A model generated the notes under the pieces. The model ran no database searches. It saw nothing but the letters and a program-made list of their open reading frames with translations, and was not told where the DNA came from. The position numbers and the translations under genes are program-made. Shown here in pieces: positions 16,516 through 29,067 of a stretch of 64,000 nt of DNA; positions within the stretch are counted from its first letter, which is position 1; each line of letters starts with the position of its first letter. The stretch lies in contig JAXDDX010000001.1 in the NCBI GenBank assembly GCA_034670405.1, positions 6,808,001 to 6,872,000 of the forward strand, given 5' to 3'. The stretch is from Hoplostethus atlanticus. Its lineage: Eukaryota; Chordata; Actinopteri; Trachichthyiformes; Trachichthyidae.

Positions 16516-17826
16516 GAAGAAGACTGTGAAAAAAAAATTATAAAATATGTGTGCAAAGAACAAGTAAATGTAAGGTAAATATGTTGTGTTCTTATTTTAA
16601 TGTACATTGTGTAAAACGTATTTTCTTACAGCTTTTCACTCAATAAAATCATTGTATCTATGAAGCTCCGGTTATTGTGTTCTCTCATGTAGCACAATGT
16701 GTTCAAGTTGGCACATGCAACACATTTGCACAAGCATGATTCCAAGCAAAGTAGGTAATGTTACCTCCATTAGATGGCAGAAAACCAATTTCAAACAAAG
16801 CAGCAAGCAGCAAATAACTTCCTGTTTTGTTTTTCTGATAATCTTCTTATATAACATTAAGTCTTTCGAAGGGCTTTACTCAGCACATTTTGTTCACAAA
16901 TTCCACACAGGAATAAGCTTTTAAACACGCAAACTCAATGCTCTTTGTCAAATCTAAGGCTTATATGTCACATAGAGGTTGAGGGGAATTACAGACCACC
17001 TATACTACCCAGGTTGACTCCTTGAACAAAATACCATCTCCTTCGCAGTATTTTCATGTACGGTGATTTAGGTATAGCTTACTACTCTGATAGTTTTTTC
17101 AGATTGCAAGTGGTGCTAGCAATGGAAAGGTAGCTCGGAGAATAATAATGAAAAATAATTTAATTTGATTGACAACAAAATATGAGATATCTATTCATAA
17201 ACAATTTGCTAGATTTCAGATAATAGATGTTTAGTTGACTCCAAGCTCAGGGTTCCTACACCTTTTTGCTGATCAAATTCCAAGACTATTCCGTGAAATA
17301 TAGCACAATTTCCATGGCTATTATTTGTTAGTCTGTGTTGTAAATGTCACATTTGTTATGTTGAATATCTGATCTGAATGTCCCAGGTCTTATTTCTGGC
17401 TACAGCTATCTCTTAAGGACCAATACTATCAGGACATTTCTGATTTGGGTTTTTATTCCTCAAAAGGGAAGTGGATTAACAAGCAGCCAAGCTTGACATT
17501 GAACACTTCGCTAGTTGGGAAAAAAAAGATTAGTAACAAATTCCCATGACATTTCCAACACTATATGCACATGTTCCATTTTCCATAACTTTCCCAGGCC
17601 TGGAAAACAAAAATTTTGAATTCCATGAATTTTCCAGGTTTTCCATGACTGTAGTAACCTTGCACTCCTTACCTGTTATCGAGCATTGATAAATGTTAGT
17701 GCAACGGAATACATGATAGAATCTTAGTATGTGGTCAACGTGAACACAAATGTGCAACAAATGTTTTAATAATTTTTATTTATTTGTCACAGAAAATACA
17801 AAACACAAAATTAATGCTTTAAAATT
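16516..17826. other. convergent 3' ends of ch25h-like and kti12 with old repeat debris
   Basis: AATAAA at 16642-16647 (+) ends the hydroxylase gene. On the minus strand two overlapping AATAAA motifs at 17775-17784 lie only about 50 bases past the kti12 stop, so its 3' UTR is short. Stretches at about 17250-17310 and 17540-17665, with TTTTCCAGG/CCATGA themes, look like fragments of one old interspersed repeat. No other gene is seen. Confidence 0.55.
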
Positions 17827-20800
17827 TCAGCAAAGACTCTTATTTAAATACTGCACAAACATGTTTGAAATTTGCCCAGTATTCTCTGCAGGGTGCATCT
17901 TGGTGTAGCTGATGAACTGGCGCCGCAATTTCCGTAGCTCTGCCATGTTGAAGCTCCTGGTAAGCTCAATGTTTAACAGCAGGTTAAGGACACTAGAATG
18001 TATTACTCTGTTCTGACATGGAAAGTGGTCATTCGTCTGAAATATGTGTTGAAAAGACATAGAAAGAAGACAGGACTGAAATGAAGAAACACCAAGACTA
18101 ACTTGCTGTCAATGTTCAGCACGACAGAACCTAGTTTACTCGCTAGTTAGTTAGTTTGCCTGGGCCGTCGTGTTATCCAAAGGGGAATATCAAAGTGTTT
18201 GCTTCTGAGAGTGTCTGAAGCAGTGTAATCCTCAATCAAGTCCCCTAATCTATTTAATTGGGATTCTGTCCACACATCCTACAGTATGTGCTTGTGGGCA
18301 AGACCTTTCAGGGTTGGACCTTTCAGTTGCTGTGCCTTCAATCAATAATAATGTTCTTTGATGCACATGCACTCATCCACTTCCCCCTTCTACAAAGTCT
18401 GGTCATGTGATACAGGATGACTTTGCCTCCCACTGGTGTGGGGATATGATTTGCCTTTGGCTGGAAAAAACAAAAAACAACACACATATGACAGTGGACA
18501 ATATAGATTTTATAAAGCTAATTGCTGTGAATGATGTCGGATACCTGGTTTGTGTGCATAAGATCACATAGGGTTCCAAACAGAAAAACAGAACTATCAT
18601 ATAAATATTTGCTTCATGTAAATGTGTCATTTCATTTACATTATATAAAAAAGGATATCTTTTCTGTAGCTCCTGGAACCGAAACAAGATCCCCGGGAAC
18701 ACTTGTCTTCTGTGCGTTAAGAATTGCCTGAAAAACAAACACAGAGAAATCTCAATTACCACCAATATACCAGGAAAAGTGGGTTGCCAGCCAAATTATT
18801 GATTACAGTAATTTCCTGACAGATTTGTGTGCAAGCAAAACGGGATACGTGAAACATTTAAGATAAAAAAAAATGAGTGTCTGATGAATGGACAGAAGAA
18901 TACAAAAGAAAAAAATGAAGACATACCATCAACACATCTTGTGTGATCTTGTCCAGCTCATACAAGAAGTTTGTAGAGGACAATGGTTGCTGCAGAGAAA
19001 AATGAAAATTGTTAATACCACTTGCTAGCCAACAGTATGACAATAAAATAGGCAGCCTTAGTATACATGGATTTCTACTGAATGCTGTACCTATACTCAA
19101 TGCATGTTAATACACCATAGGCGTCACTTACACTCTGTGTAGACTGGTTAGGCGGAGGTGCTTTTCTTTTGAAAATAGCATCAGAGATGGCTTCAAATGG
19201 AAGTGTGTCATCTTTCAGAACAGTGAATAGAGGACTGTCCCATCGGTTTCTGGAGTCTGGAGCTTCAAATCTCAGCACTAAAGCATCTAAGCTACAAAAG
19301 AAGAACCAGATATCAGGCGAATTCCAGGACAAATATGTTGGATGATATTCACTTTTGACAATGACGTGCATAAAGCATTAAAAAACTTCTTACTTACATC
19401 TCCTGGGTGTACTGCTCGGTAGCATCTCTGTTGGTATTCCATGTCGAGCTCACTTCAGCCGAGGTCAAACAGTATACCTTCATCAAAACATGGCATGAGA
19501 TTGCTTATCTTGACTTGCGTAACTCATGTTTGGGGAAACTTTTTAGTAGTACTTCCTCTTGTATACCTACCAGGCAGTGAGGTGTCTGTGAGTGTCTGAT
19601 GAGACAGTAAAGTTCATATCTGTAGCCTGTAAGGTGTATCAAGTTCAAAGGTAAAAGGTGTAAACAAATTCCAAATACAGGCAGTTTTATATTGAGTAAT
19701 TGTACATTACTGTCAGGAAAATTTACCTTTGATGTAATTTAATGAATCCAAAATTACAATATCATCTTTGTTGACTTTCCTAAAGAACAAATGAAACAAC
19801 CGTTACAGGACAGTGACCATGGAACATCAGTGCAAGATCGAACTTTGAATTACATCTGAAAAACCCACCTCTCTACTTCAGCTCTCAGAGCTCCTCTCGT
19901 GGTTTTTTCACTTTGGGAATCTGCAACACATCCAGCAAGGGCGAGTTACAGCAGCAGTTTTCAAACCTCGAAGCCTTTTTCTGGAGACCCTCATTCTCAA
20001 AAGAATTTCTCTTGTGACCCAAACTGTCTGCAAGCTATTCTGCAAACTAATCTAACAAAAAGTGGTGCCATTTTCAGTTATAAAACTGCTAGTCTGTTTT
20101 ATTCAGCCTATCTTACATTGTAACCTCGTAGCTTCATATTACACAAGAACTGCACTGTCAAAAACCTTTTAGCTGCCTATGTCAGGGATTTCTCCAGAAA
20201 GTGTGACGACAATGAAGAAACCAACCTTATGAACCAACAATGGACCCTAAATTTACATCCTACAGCATCTATAACAGGTGCTTGCATGGCAGTGGCATCA
20301 CGGATACATCACTTTGCAGTTGTAACGTTAGTTACAATCTAACACAATATTACCAGAGCAGTGATGTTGTAGTAAGTAAAAACTTGAAATGGTAAACTAT
20401 CGCCCCGAAACTCTGGCAAAATATCTGCCGATTTAATTATTTTTTTATTCTTTCGGCATACATCCAATACACCAAGCTTCTCTTATTTCAATCATATTCC
20501 AATATAGCTTTACAACAGGTTATTGTTATTCCCACAACATTCGTCCCACAAAGTAACGTTACACCGTGGAGGGAGGTAATTTAGCGAGCAGTGTGAACCA
20601 ATTCTGAAAGTTCAGATTTAACTGAAATTAAGTGCTGCTTGGTGAATAACTTGTATACCGAATTTACCAGAAGACCCTACCCATTCGTAAAACGTCTTAA
20701 GCCATGTTTTAGGAAGTATGTACGTTTGCCGATATGCAAGGCCACATTAGGTAGCCAGATTTTTGAATTCAGTTTGGCGTGACATTCTCTCTGAACCAGC

Positions 20801-20967
20801 GGCTAGCTTAACTTGCCTGCGTAAACAGTGTTCTTCTCAATGGCCATGGCTCCATCTCCTACAACATGCACCTTTCGATCTGTCTTCTGTTCAAAATAGT
20901 CTTTTAATTCTTCCGCCCGTCGTGTTTTACCACTACAGGGGTAACCACACATCACTATAAGTGGCAT
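17827..20967 (-). CDS. kti12: KTI12, Elongator-associated P-loop ATPase
   Basis: KTI12 is the PSTK-like, tRNA-binding ATPase that works with Elongator in wobble-uridine modification. Nine exons join to 275 residues: 20817-20967, 19869-19920, 19727-19779, 19571-19626, 19398-19477, 19132-19291, 18927-18989, 18659-18727 and 17827-17970. The N-terminus MPLIVMCGYPCSGKTRRAEE carries the Walker A motif (G8 to T15). ILDSLNYIKGYRYELYC, LRFEAPDSRNRWDSPLF and MAELRKLRRQFISYTKMHP are KTI12 signatures. The protein is shorter than human KTI12 (about 354), whose middle has a low-complexity insert missing here. Human KTI12 is, as I recall, intronless; this copy has eight introns. Intron 1 has a GC donor (G|GCAAGT). 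The last intron has AT-AC ends with U12-type signals, and only that splice restores the conserved TEK-IELTRSFNMAEL alignment. Confidence 0.95.
17971..18658 (-). other. U12-type AT-AC intron in kti12
   Basis: On the minus strand the intron starts ATATCCTTTT directly after GAAAAG at 18659, a perfect match to the U12 AT-AC donor consensus ATATCCTT. It ends TTAAAC before 17970. TCCTTAAC at 17983-17990, matching the U12 branch consensus TTCCTTAAC, places the branch adenosine about 14 bases from the splice. No U2 polypyrimidine tract is needed. Any GT donor after the ATATCC would read through an in-frame TAA, while the AT-AC join keeps the exact human spacing. Confidence 0.88.
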
Positions 20968-21596
20968 AGCAAAAGTGTTGACAAACTAAATTCTGGCTGC
21001 TAGCTGGGCATGTTGCTATTTTAACCCGGAAGTAATGGTGGACAAATGGGGTTATCTATTTGATATTGTCAGTAGGGGACGCCACAAAATAACTGATATT
21101 TCTTAAATGTGATGGTATTTGGCTCATTCTGTCATGGGCCTCGTATCAGTCAATATGTTAAGTATTATATGAGCATAGTTTAATTAATATAAATCAAACG
21201 CATCATTGTTATTTTACTTCGTTGGTCATATTATTCAACTTGCTAAAATATTGCAAACCAAACCTGTAATCGTTGTGAATCTGTAGTAGGATGACAAAAA
21301 AGTGCAAAGAATACAAAATGTGCTGAGACTGGTCTAGCTTTCAATACTAGTTTATTACAAGGTACATAAATGTTAGGTTAAAATTGTTCATAACATAAAG
21401 TCATAACTGGACCTAATAACACAAAAGCAGTGAGTATGGCACATTAATATCACATTGTCATATAGACAAAGTGCCACTAAGAAATAATAAATAGCATGCC
21501 ACATTTCAAACCAAAAAGGAAAGGAAAATTATATTTTGCCTAGATTTTTCATATTGTTACAATAATGGTGTAACAATTTGGTGGTTAAATTGTTCT
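20968..21596. other. kti12 promoter and nmb 3' UTR
   Basis: The left part is the kti12 promoter and 5' UTR. The right part is probably nmb 3' UTR, with a minus-strand AATAAA at 21351-21356 about 240 bases past its stop. No other gene is seen. Confidence 0.5.
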
Positions 21597-22143
21597 TCAA
21601 GCTGGGTCCCGTCCTCTATAGAAAAAGAAAAACATCATGAATAATTGATTTGGTCCAATATATAAAAAATAATCCTTATAATAATAATTATAATAATATA
21701 CTAACATGTCCAAATCCTGTGTCTGTTGAACTTGTACAGCTGTTTTCAACATCTGAATAATCTGCTCCCTCAGGTCCTCTGCTTTGTGCAGTGGGCTGAC
21801 AGCTTTGACTTGACTGGGGACATTTAGATCTCCAAATGCAGACTCCAAAAAGGAACTATCCATAACACTTTTCTTGCCCATGAAATGTCCTTATGGAACA
21901 AAACACATCATCTCAGTTAGAACAATTAGTAGAAAATGTAACATTAAATAATTTGCCAAAAGAGATATAATTACCCTTACCTGTTGCCCATAGATTTCCC
22001 CTTGGATTCACCTTGATCTTTGAAACTTTATTTCTTAGTTCAGTTAAATCAAGAGTCATTGAAGATGTCATAGCAATGTATGAAATTACAATGAAAGAAG
22101 ACAGAAATCCTGTTCTGCAAATTCTCTTCAATGTGCCTCTCAT
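21597..22143 (-). CDS. nmb: neuromedin B precursor
   Basis: Three exons, 21981-22143, 21706-21889 and 21597-21615, join to 121 residues. A hydrophobic signal peptide covers about residues 8-28 (GFLSSFIVISYIAM). The mature decapeptide GNLWATGHFM lies at residues 49-58, followed by Gly59, the amide donor, and Lys60-Lys61, the processing site, exactly as in mammalian neuromedin B. Upstream KVSKIKVNPRGNLW corresponds to the N-terminal extension of NMB-30/32. The peptide is a bombesin-family ligand for NMBR, acting in the gut, pituitary and brain. Intron 1 splits the codon for Gly55 inside the peptide. The last exon adds only five codons and a stop; that join (AT|A, then GGA) is the least certain. 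It sits between kti12 and znf592, as human NMB sits near ZNF592. Confidence 0.93.
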
Positions 22144-24335
22144 CGCCTTTATGTATTCGAAGCAATTTGATGCTGGTCAAAGTGCCTTCAGGTTTGAAAT
22201 CTCTTTGCTGTCCTGTTACTTTGGAAACTGCCAGTTATACTGAGATAGGATGGGCTTAATATTCTAATTGGATGAAGTCATCCATCGGTGGTTGGTCCTT
22301 TACTACATACATGATGCACGTAAGAGCGTACCATTCTGCCCTGCTGTGAAGTATGTACCCTCAGTGCAAAAGCACATATCACACCCAAATTCCATCTCTG
22401 CTTGGAGAAACAAATCCTTATATGCTTTGGCATCCTGTAGTTCCTTACTATTAAAGCCAGTCTCTAACACTTGAGACCAAAGACAAGGCAGATATAATTA
22501 AACGCACCAATTTATTTGTAAGTATTTTAAGTAAACATAACAGCAAGGCACAAGGGCCACTGCATGCTGAACAGATGTGATGGCTTAAGAAATGCTGCGA
22601 ATCAAGGGTTCATTGGCTACTGTATGTACATAGATTACCTTCCTATACAAGTCCTTATTGTACACAGTATCAAAAGTACAAATATCTTTCAACAAGCATT
22701 ACAAAAAGAACAAGTTGTGAAAGGTACATTTCATTTAACCACTGCAGTTTAACAGTGGCAATGTGTTGATTTAAGGACCAATGCTTAAGATTACAGAGAA
22801 ATTATACAGCTCATATAGCACTTACGTAGAAAGTTAATTTGCCATTTAAGTCAATATGACCATATACTGTTAATATCATTCCCAAAATAATTTATAAAAT
22901 TGAATAATGTGGGATATAATACACATTTTATAAACTCATTTTTACATTGCACTGAGATTATCTGCAACTCCTCAAAGCCTTTCAATGTTTAACAATCACT
23001 GCCATTTACCATGGAGGTAGGAACTGTCATGTATCCAATACAACACAATATGTACTTCTTTACAAATCAGGGCCTCTAAATTCATCATGGAGTCAACAGA
23101 GTCCTGTAACCTGACCCGTGTTCCTGTATCAGTATTCCTGTTCATAAAGACTTTATGAATACGGGCCCTGATTTCTAAAACATGAACTCAAACATGCCAT
23201 CAACCTTCATTTACACACCACGTCTGCTCTGGATTCTCCAAAACAATGTACCCTGATCTCAATATCGTCCTTTCACTTGCCTGAATAATACATTTCTGGC
23301 ATCTTGAGGTATTTTCAATACTGCTGCACCACACATCTAATACCTCTTCATCTCTCCATGCATCCACTGAACACTCTTTCAAGAAAAAAATAAAAAAACA
23401 TGAAACAATTACACCAGCTCTGAGACAACATGCAACCAGAAATGAAATTCATTTACAATGAATACAAAGAAAGAAAAGCATTTTAAAATGCTTAAAAAAA
23501 AAGTCCTATTTTTAAATAGTCAAAAGCAATTCTTGTTCTATGTCTAGCCTAATATAGTAGGCTATGCTTAGCAAGGCAACGCCACACCTGTGTTTGATCC
23601 GGCAGAACATTTTTTTTGGATTACCTGTTTTAATTGAATGTTAAATGGATATTGATCTATATCATATTTTATAATAAATGGTGACTATAAGTCTGTAAAT
23701 ATTTTGAACTTAGAAATGCATATGAATTACAACACTGTTGTATTTCCTCAGTACTGCATCCACCATCTTATTCAGGTAATAATGTCTTGTGTAGCACTAA
23801 AAATGCTTCAAAAGAAATGTACACAATTCAATAACAAAGGCAAAATCCACCCCCTTTCTGTTACATCAATCATTACCAGGCCTAAAAACTAACAGACATT
23901 CCTGAGTCCTTGTTAGGGTGGTTGGAACCATTTGAAAATATCAATGAACAAAAAAAATGTCTGCTCTAACTTGAGCCTGGTTATGTACGAAAACTTTTTT
24001 CAACAGACGTATATAATACTAACATGCAAAGTTAAATAAAAATGAATACAGGATGCTAAGATATGAATTCACTTTGTCCTCTGAATTATGTAAATACTTT
24101 CAATAAATGTAAGAATCTGTTCTCACAGACAGTGAAGTAATTTCTCTCAAATCATTCACTCTGAATGATTTGAGAGAAATTAATAAAAATTTTAAAAAAG
24201 GCCCCAAAACTATACCACTTCCGTGCAGAACAACAAGCAATTGGAGATACTAAAGCAGCTTTAAAGAGGTTCAAAAGTGTCTCTCACTACTGGAGAGAGA
24301 CTGCTTGTGTCTGAGAGTGAGAGCTCAGTTTTAAA
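22144..24335 (-). other. nmb promoter and probable long znf592 3' UTR
   Basis: No coding exon. The right part directly follows the znf592 stop and contains a perfect hairpin at 24138-24182. A minus-strand AATAAA at 22511-22516 could end a 3' UTR of about 1.8 kb. The left part is upstream of nmb. The sequence is AT-rich and free of clear transposons. Confidence 0.5.
24138..24182 (-). repeat. perfect 21-bp inverted repeat in the znf592 3' UTR
   Basis: Arms 24138-24158 and 24162-24182 pair perfectly around the three-base loop CTC. The stem would form in znf592 mRNA about 155-200 nt after the stop codon. The role is unknown. Confidence 0.7.
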
Positions 24336-27300
24336 TTACAGTCCAAGGTCAGTGCAGACTCTGTGGCTCTCCTGTCTGTGGGGGGTTTCATTAACCTCAT
24401 CAGCCTCTGCTGATCTAACAAGTAGATTATCTTGCTCCTTCTCCCTAACCTGTGGCTCCTCCATTGGCCGCATCTCCTCCTCTGGGTCTTTGACTCTGTG
24501 TACAATGAAAAGGTGTCTGTTGAGAGATAGCAGAGATGTGAAACACAGTCCACAGTGAAGGCACTGGGGAGTGTTTTCATCAGTTTTATGCTGAGGTATA
24601 TGCTGCTGGAAGTGTGTACTATCCTCTGTGATGAAGCCACACTTTGAACAACGAAACTGAGCTTTCAGACGCTTGGCTGAAGGAACATCTTGACTACCGC
24701 CGTGGGCCTGCCCCTCCTCCTGTGGGCCCATGGCAGGTCTTTTTGAAATGAGCCCCTGTAAATCAAACAAGCCACACATATTGATATGATTACCAATGAT
24801 TAACAATAAGATGTTTATTTGTGACTGCTGTAATTATTTTGTTCTTTATGTTAAGAAATTTAAAAAAATACCTCTCCCAAGGCCTTGTTGGATTCCTGTA
24901 TAGCTGTTTTTGGCATTAGGCTTAGATCAGGATTTTTTATTCCATGCATAAGACTGATGTGATTCTTCAACATCACACTTGTGGCAAATATTATCTTTGT
25001 ATCCGTGCAATACCTTAAGAATGAAAAACATACAACATGCCAATACAGACTTGGATTTTGGATTATAACATAAACAAAAATATATATGTGAAATATATAT
25101 GAAAATATCATGAAAATCTTACCAACAAGTGTAAATTTTCTTTTTTCCATCATGGTCATTGCGAATGTGTCTTCTCAAACTGGTTGTAGAGTTGAAAGAC
25201 TGCTCACACTGTCGACAAGGATACCTCTTCAGTGACTGAAAAAAAGAATGAAGAGCTGTACTGAAAATGGAATGATTACTTCCAACAACTACTTATTTAC
25301 TTCTGAACATGAGTTATAAGTCACTCAAACATGTCTAATGAGTGTAATAACTTCTCACCAGTAGTGATGGCAAGCACTTATTTGTTTTATTAGTTTATTT
25401 GACAGGGACAATTCACATTAATAAACATTTCTGTGAACACAATGAATTGTAATGAGGACAGATTCAGCATGGAGAATTCATGATTGCTCACCCTTCCATG
25501 GTTGGTCTTCATGTGAGAAACGTAGGCATCACGGTCAGGGAACCACTGGAGACACTCCCCACATGTCCACCCAGTAGGCTTCACACGAGGCTTTCTGTCC
25601 TGCTCTGCCTTCTTTCTGGGAACATCTGGGTGTTTGACAGGGCTGCGATCCTTCAGCTGTTGGACTGCTGAAGGAGAATCGTGCCATGCAGTCCTGTCTG
25701 TCTGTTTACTGTTTTTTTCTGCCTCTGCTCTGAAGATTCCACCATGCACACTCTACAGAAAAGACAAAACATAACAAAATCATAAGAAAAAACAAACATT
25801 TCATTTTGAGGTCTCGTTTTAGTTTAATGATCATACACAAAAGAAGCCCACAAATCCATAATAACTGTCCTGCCAAAAGCATCATCAGTGGGTTCACTTT
25901 AAACCGATGTGTACATTCATATTCAATTATAGACATGATGTTTTCATGAAAAAATATAAATAAGGCCAACCTTGAAGTGCTGCATTAACAGCTGCTTTTG
26001 TGGAAAAACTGAAGCGCATTCTGGACACTTAAATACACAAGTTACACGCTTGTTGGCATTCTGATGGAAGTGCTGAAACAGTAACTGCTTTTTCTTGAAC
26101 ACTGTCTCACATGAACACTTAAAGATTAACCTGCAATAGAAAAGGGAAAAAAACAAAAACAGTAAAAAATAAATAATAAAAAATCAATCAGAACATGCAG
26201 AACCTGCAGAAAATGTAAGACTTTAACCCAGAGTGGAGTGAAGTTAACTTACTGAGGGGATATTTTACTAGCGTTGTGTTTATTTTTCAAATGAATTTCA
26301 CAGCTGTCAGAAGACTTGAAGGCCACTGGACAGATGGAGCACTTATAGAAGACCTCACAGTGTTTCTCTTCGATGTGATTCTTTTGACCTTGAAGTGTCT
26401 TGAAGACCATATCACAGTGAAGACACCTGGAAGATAAAGGAGTAGAATGCCACTTTCTTTTCAGTCACATTTTACATTACGTCACTCCGATGGTCCTAAT
26501 ATGGCCCGTTTTGAATGTTTGGCTTACTTACTTGTACCAAGCCTTGCGCACGTAATGCAGGCAGTTCTCCTTTACATGCTTCTGTATGTCCGCAGAGCGG
26601 CTTAGTGCGCCACACTCAGGGCAGCAGTAAGGGGACTTGTGTGCATGAATGCGTTGGTGAGCTCTGAAGCTACACTTGTTGGGTAACAACATTGAGCACA
26701 CCTTGCATATCTATAGAACATAAAAGAACATAAGGGATAGAGTAAAAAAACTGAAACTGAACTGAAACATGGAAGAGGCATAACACAAAACATTGGTCAC
26801 AAATATTTAAATATTTCTGTAAAATATCTACTCACTAGTCCTTCCATATCTTCCGAAAGCCTCTGGTAATGGCCTGCAAGTGCTTTGTAGTCAGATAATT
26901 GCTTGTTACACTCCAGGCAACGCAGTCGGTGCCGAATGACATTGTCCGGATATAAGGGCATGACTGGTTGGCTTTTAGGCGATGGTGAAGCATAAGAGTC
27001 CACATTCACAGATTCACTACTCAAAGGTGCAAACATCTGTTCCTCTGCTATGGGCTTCATATAAAGCTGTGTGCACTGCATCACCATTCCATTGTTCTTG
27101 TGCTCCCGTGCATGTGCCAACAAGGCACACTTGTTGAAGAACACCATTGTCTTTGCACAGTGGGTACATGCTACTTCAATGTGAACACTCCTCCTGCCAT
27201 AATGATACATGAGGCTCCTTTCCACCCCAAAGGAGTCCCCACACTCGAGACAGCAGTATCCACGTGGTGGAAGGTTGATGTTGCTCTCGGGAGGTGGATT

Positions 27301-29067
27301 CAGGTTGGGCACATATGTAGGCACAGGGTTGGCATTGTTCAACAGTCTGTTTAAGGTTCCTGCTGCTGTGTTGGGAATGGAAGTGCGTGGATAAGGGCTG
27401 GCTGTCTTAACCTGATGCACCAATGGGACCGTACTGTACACCATAGAGGGGAGTGTGTGTTGGCTCTGTTGATGGGAGGTGGACCGTGCAGTGACCGAGG
27501 CAGCAACACTGTGAGGGACCAGGTTCAGATTAGCTAAGTGCATTGCTTTGGGAAGGAAGTTTGTACTAGTTGTATGACGTGTTTGGGCTGATGTTATTCT
27601 CTTTGGTTTCTGCCCTTGATGGGCAACAGCTCTTTTGACAGGACCACTAGCATTGTGGAAAATTGTTGGGGGTTGCACTATGCCTGACCTCCTGGAGTGG
27701 CCCTCTGATTTGTTGTGTAAAATCTTTGATAAAGATGTACTAGCTGGGGTACCTTTAGTATGCATTCCAACAGTGCTTTCACCAGCGACATTTTGAGATC
27801 GGTGAGGAGACGTATTACAGTAAGAATCTTCACCAACCATACTCTGTGATGGAGATGATTCATATGCAGATTGAGCTTCATCCGTTTCTGAATCAGGCAA
27901 TACACTGGTGACTGTGCGCTTGATCTGCCCAGACATGGTTTTGATGGTCTTAATTCTGACCCTTGGTATGGCTGGGGGTGAGCCCGATGCCATGGCAGGG
28001 GAGGCTTTGCCACTACTATCACTGCAGATGCTTACAGGGCTGTCAGAGGGTTTTATTAGACGTTTCACAGCTTCAAGAGGACTCCTGGGGCTTCGTGGTG
28101 ATACAGGCACCTTGGGACTAGCCTTTATACAGTCATTCTGAAGTGCTGTTGATTCTCTAGGATTTGTTTGCTCACTGGGATCTTTTCTCGCATTCAGAGC
28201 TACCAGTGCCTCAAGACAAGAAGATAATTTAGATGTCTGAGATTTGACATGTGAATGAGAGGAGAGACTATCCAGCTTGGTTACTGTATTGCAGTTGCTC
28301 TCAATAAAGTTTGGAGCACTGTTTGGAGGGAGCAGTGTACTGTGTACTGTATCTGCTTTATCTGTTTGGTCACTGCCATATATTTCAGACGGCTCCACAG
28401 TCCTCGTAGTTTCTGTTTTGATGGATTCTGTTTGAGTGTTCTTGAGAGTACCACAGTCCTTTTGGCAATCATCAAACATGCTGAGGGGCAGTTTTTTTGG
28501 ATTGTGTGACATGGACGGTTCCACCAAAACTGAAGCTTCAGGGAAGTAGAGTCTCTCTTGTTTTGGACGGCTATCATCTCTACTACTTTGAGTGTCTTCA
28601 GATTCAGGACTAGAGATGGGACTGAATTGAGAAAAAGACTGTGAATATATTGGTGTTCCTTCAGGTTTGTGCTGAATGGGTGCCTTCCCTAGAAGTTCTC
28701 TTGCGCTGTCCCCATTCAATGCAGACACAAATGATTTGGAAAAGTCACTGTTAGTTGACTCATCAGAGTCAATGGAGATCCCCGGTCCACTGAATCCATT
28801 TTGCGAGTGTAGCCTATCACCAAAACCTTCCAAAGACTCCTGACGACTTGTGTTTTTCACAATAACACTTACGACAGGAATATCTGCTGCAGTGACAGCT
28901 TGGTTACCCAATAAGCTGTCATCCAGACATATCCCTGCATGTTTCAGCTGACTCTGTGTCTCCTCATGACTCTCCTGAAGGGGCTCTTTGGCATCCAACC
29001 CCGTGGCATCTGGGATGTCAAAGGCAGCCAGAAGATCATCAAAATCTGGGGTTTTCATGTCACCCAT
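24336..29067 (-). CDS. znf592: zinc finger protein 592
   Basis: Eight coding exons, 26836-29067, 26532-26710, 26253-26426, 25971-26130, 25492-25752, 25123-25235, 24872-25013 and 24336-24755, join in phase to 1226 residues; human ZNF592 has about 1267. The start [20 protein letters not shown] is nearly identical to human. The large first exon holds a Ser/Pro-rich region ([20 protein letters not shown]-like, then [19 protein letters not shown]) and the first finger (CCLECGDSF). The later exons encode a series of C2H2 and C2HC fingers, including [38 protein letters not shown] and [13 protein letters not shown]592 is a nuclear zinc finger found with ZNF687 and ZMYND8 (Z3 complex) in transcriptional control. 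A non-coding first exon probably ends at 29583 (donor GTAAGC). The gene is head-to-head with the nucleoside transporter gene. Confidence 0.96.
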
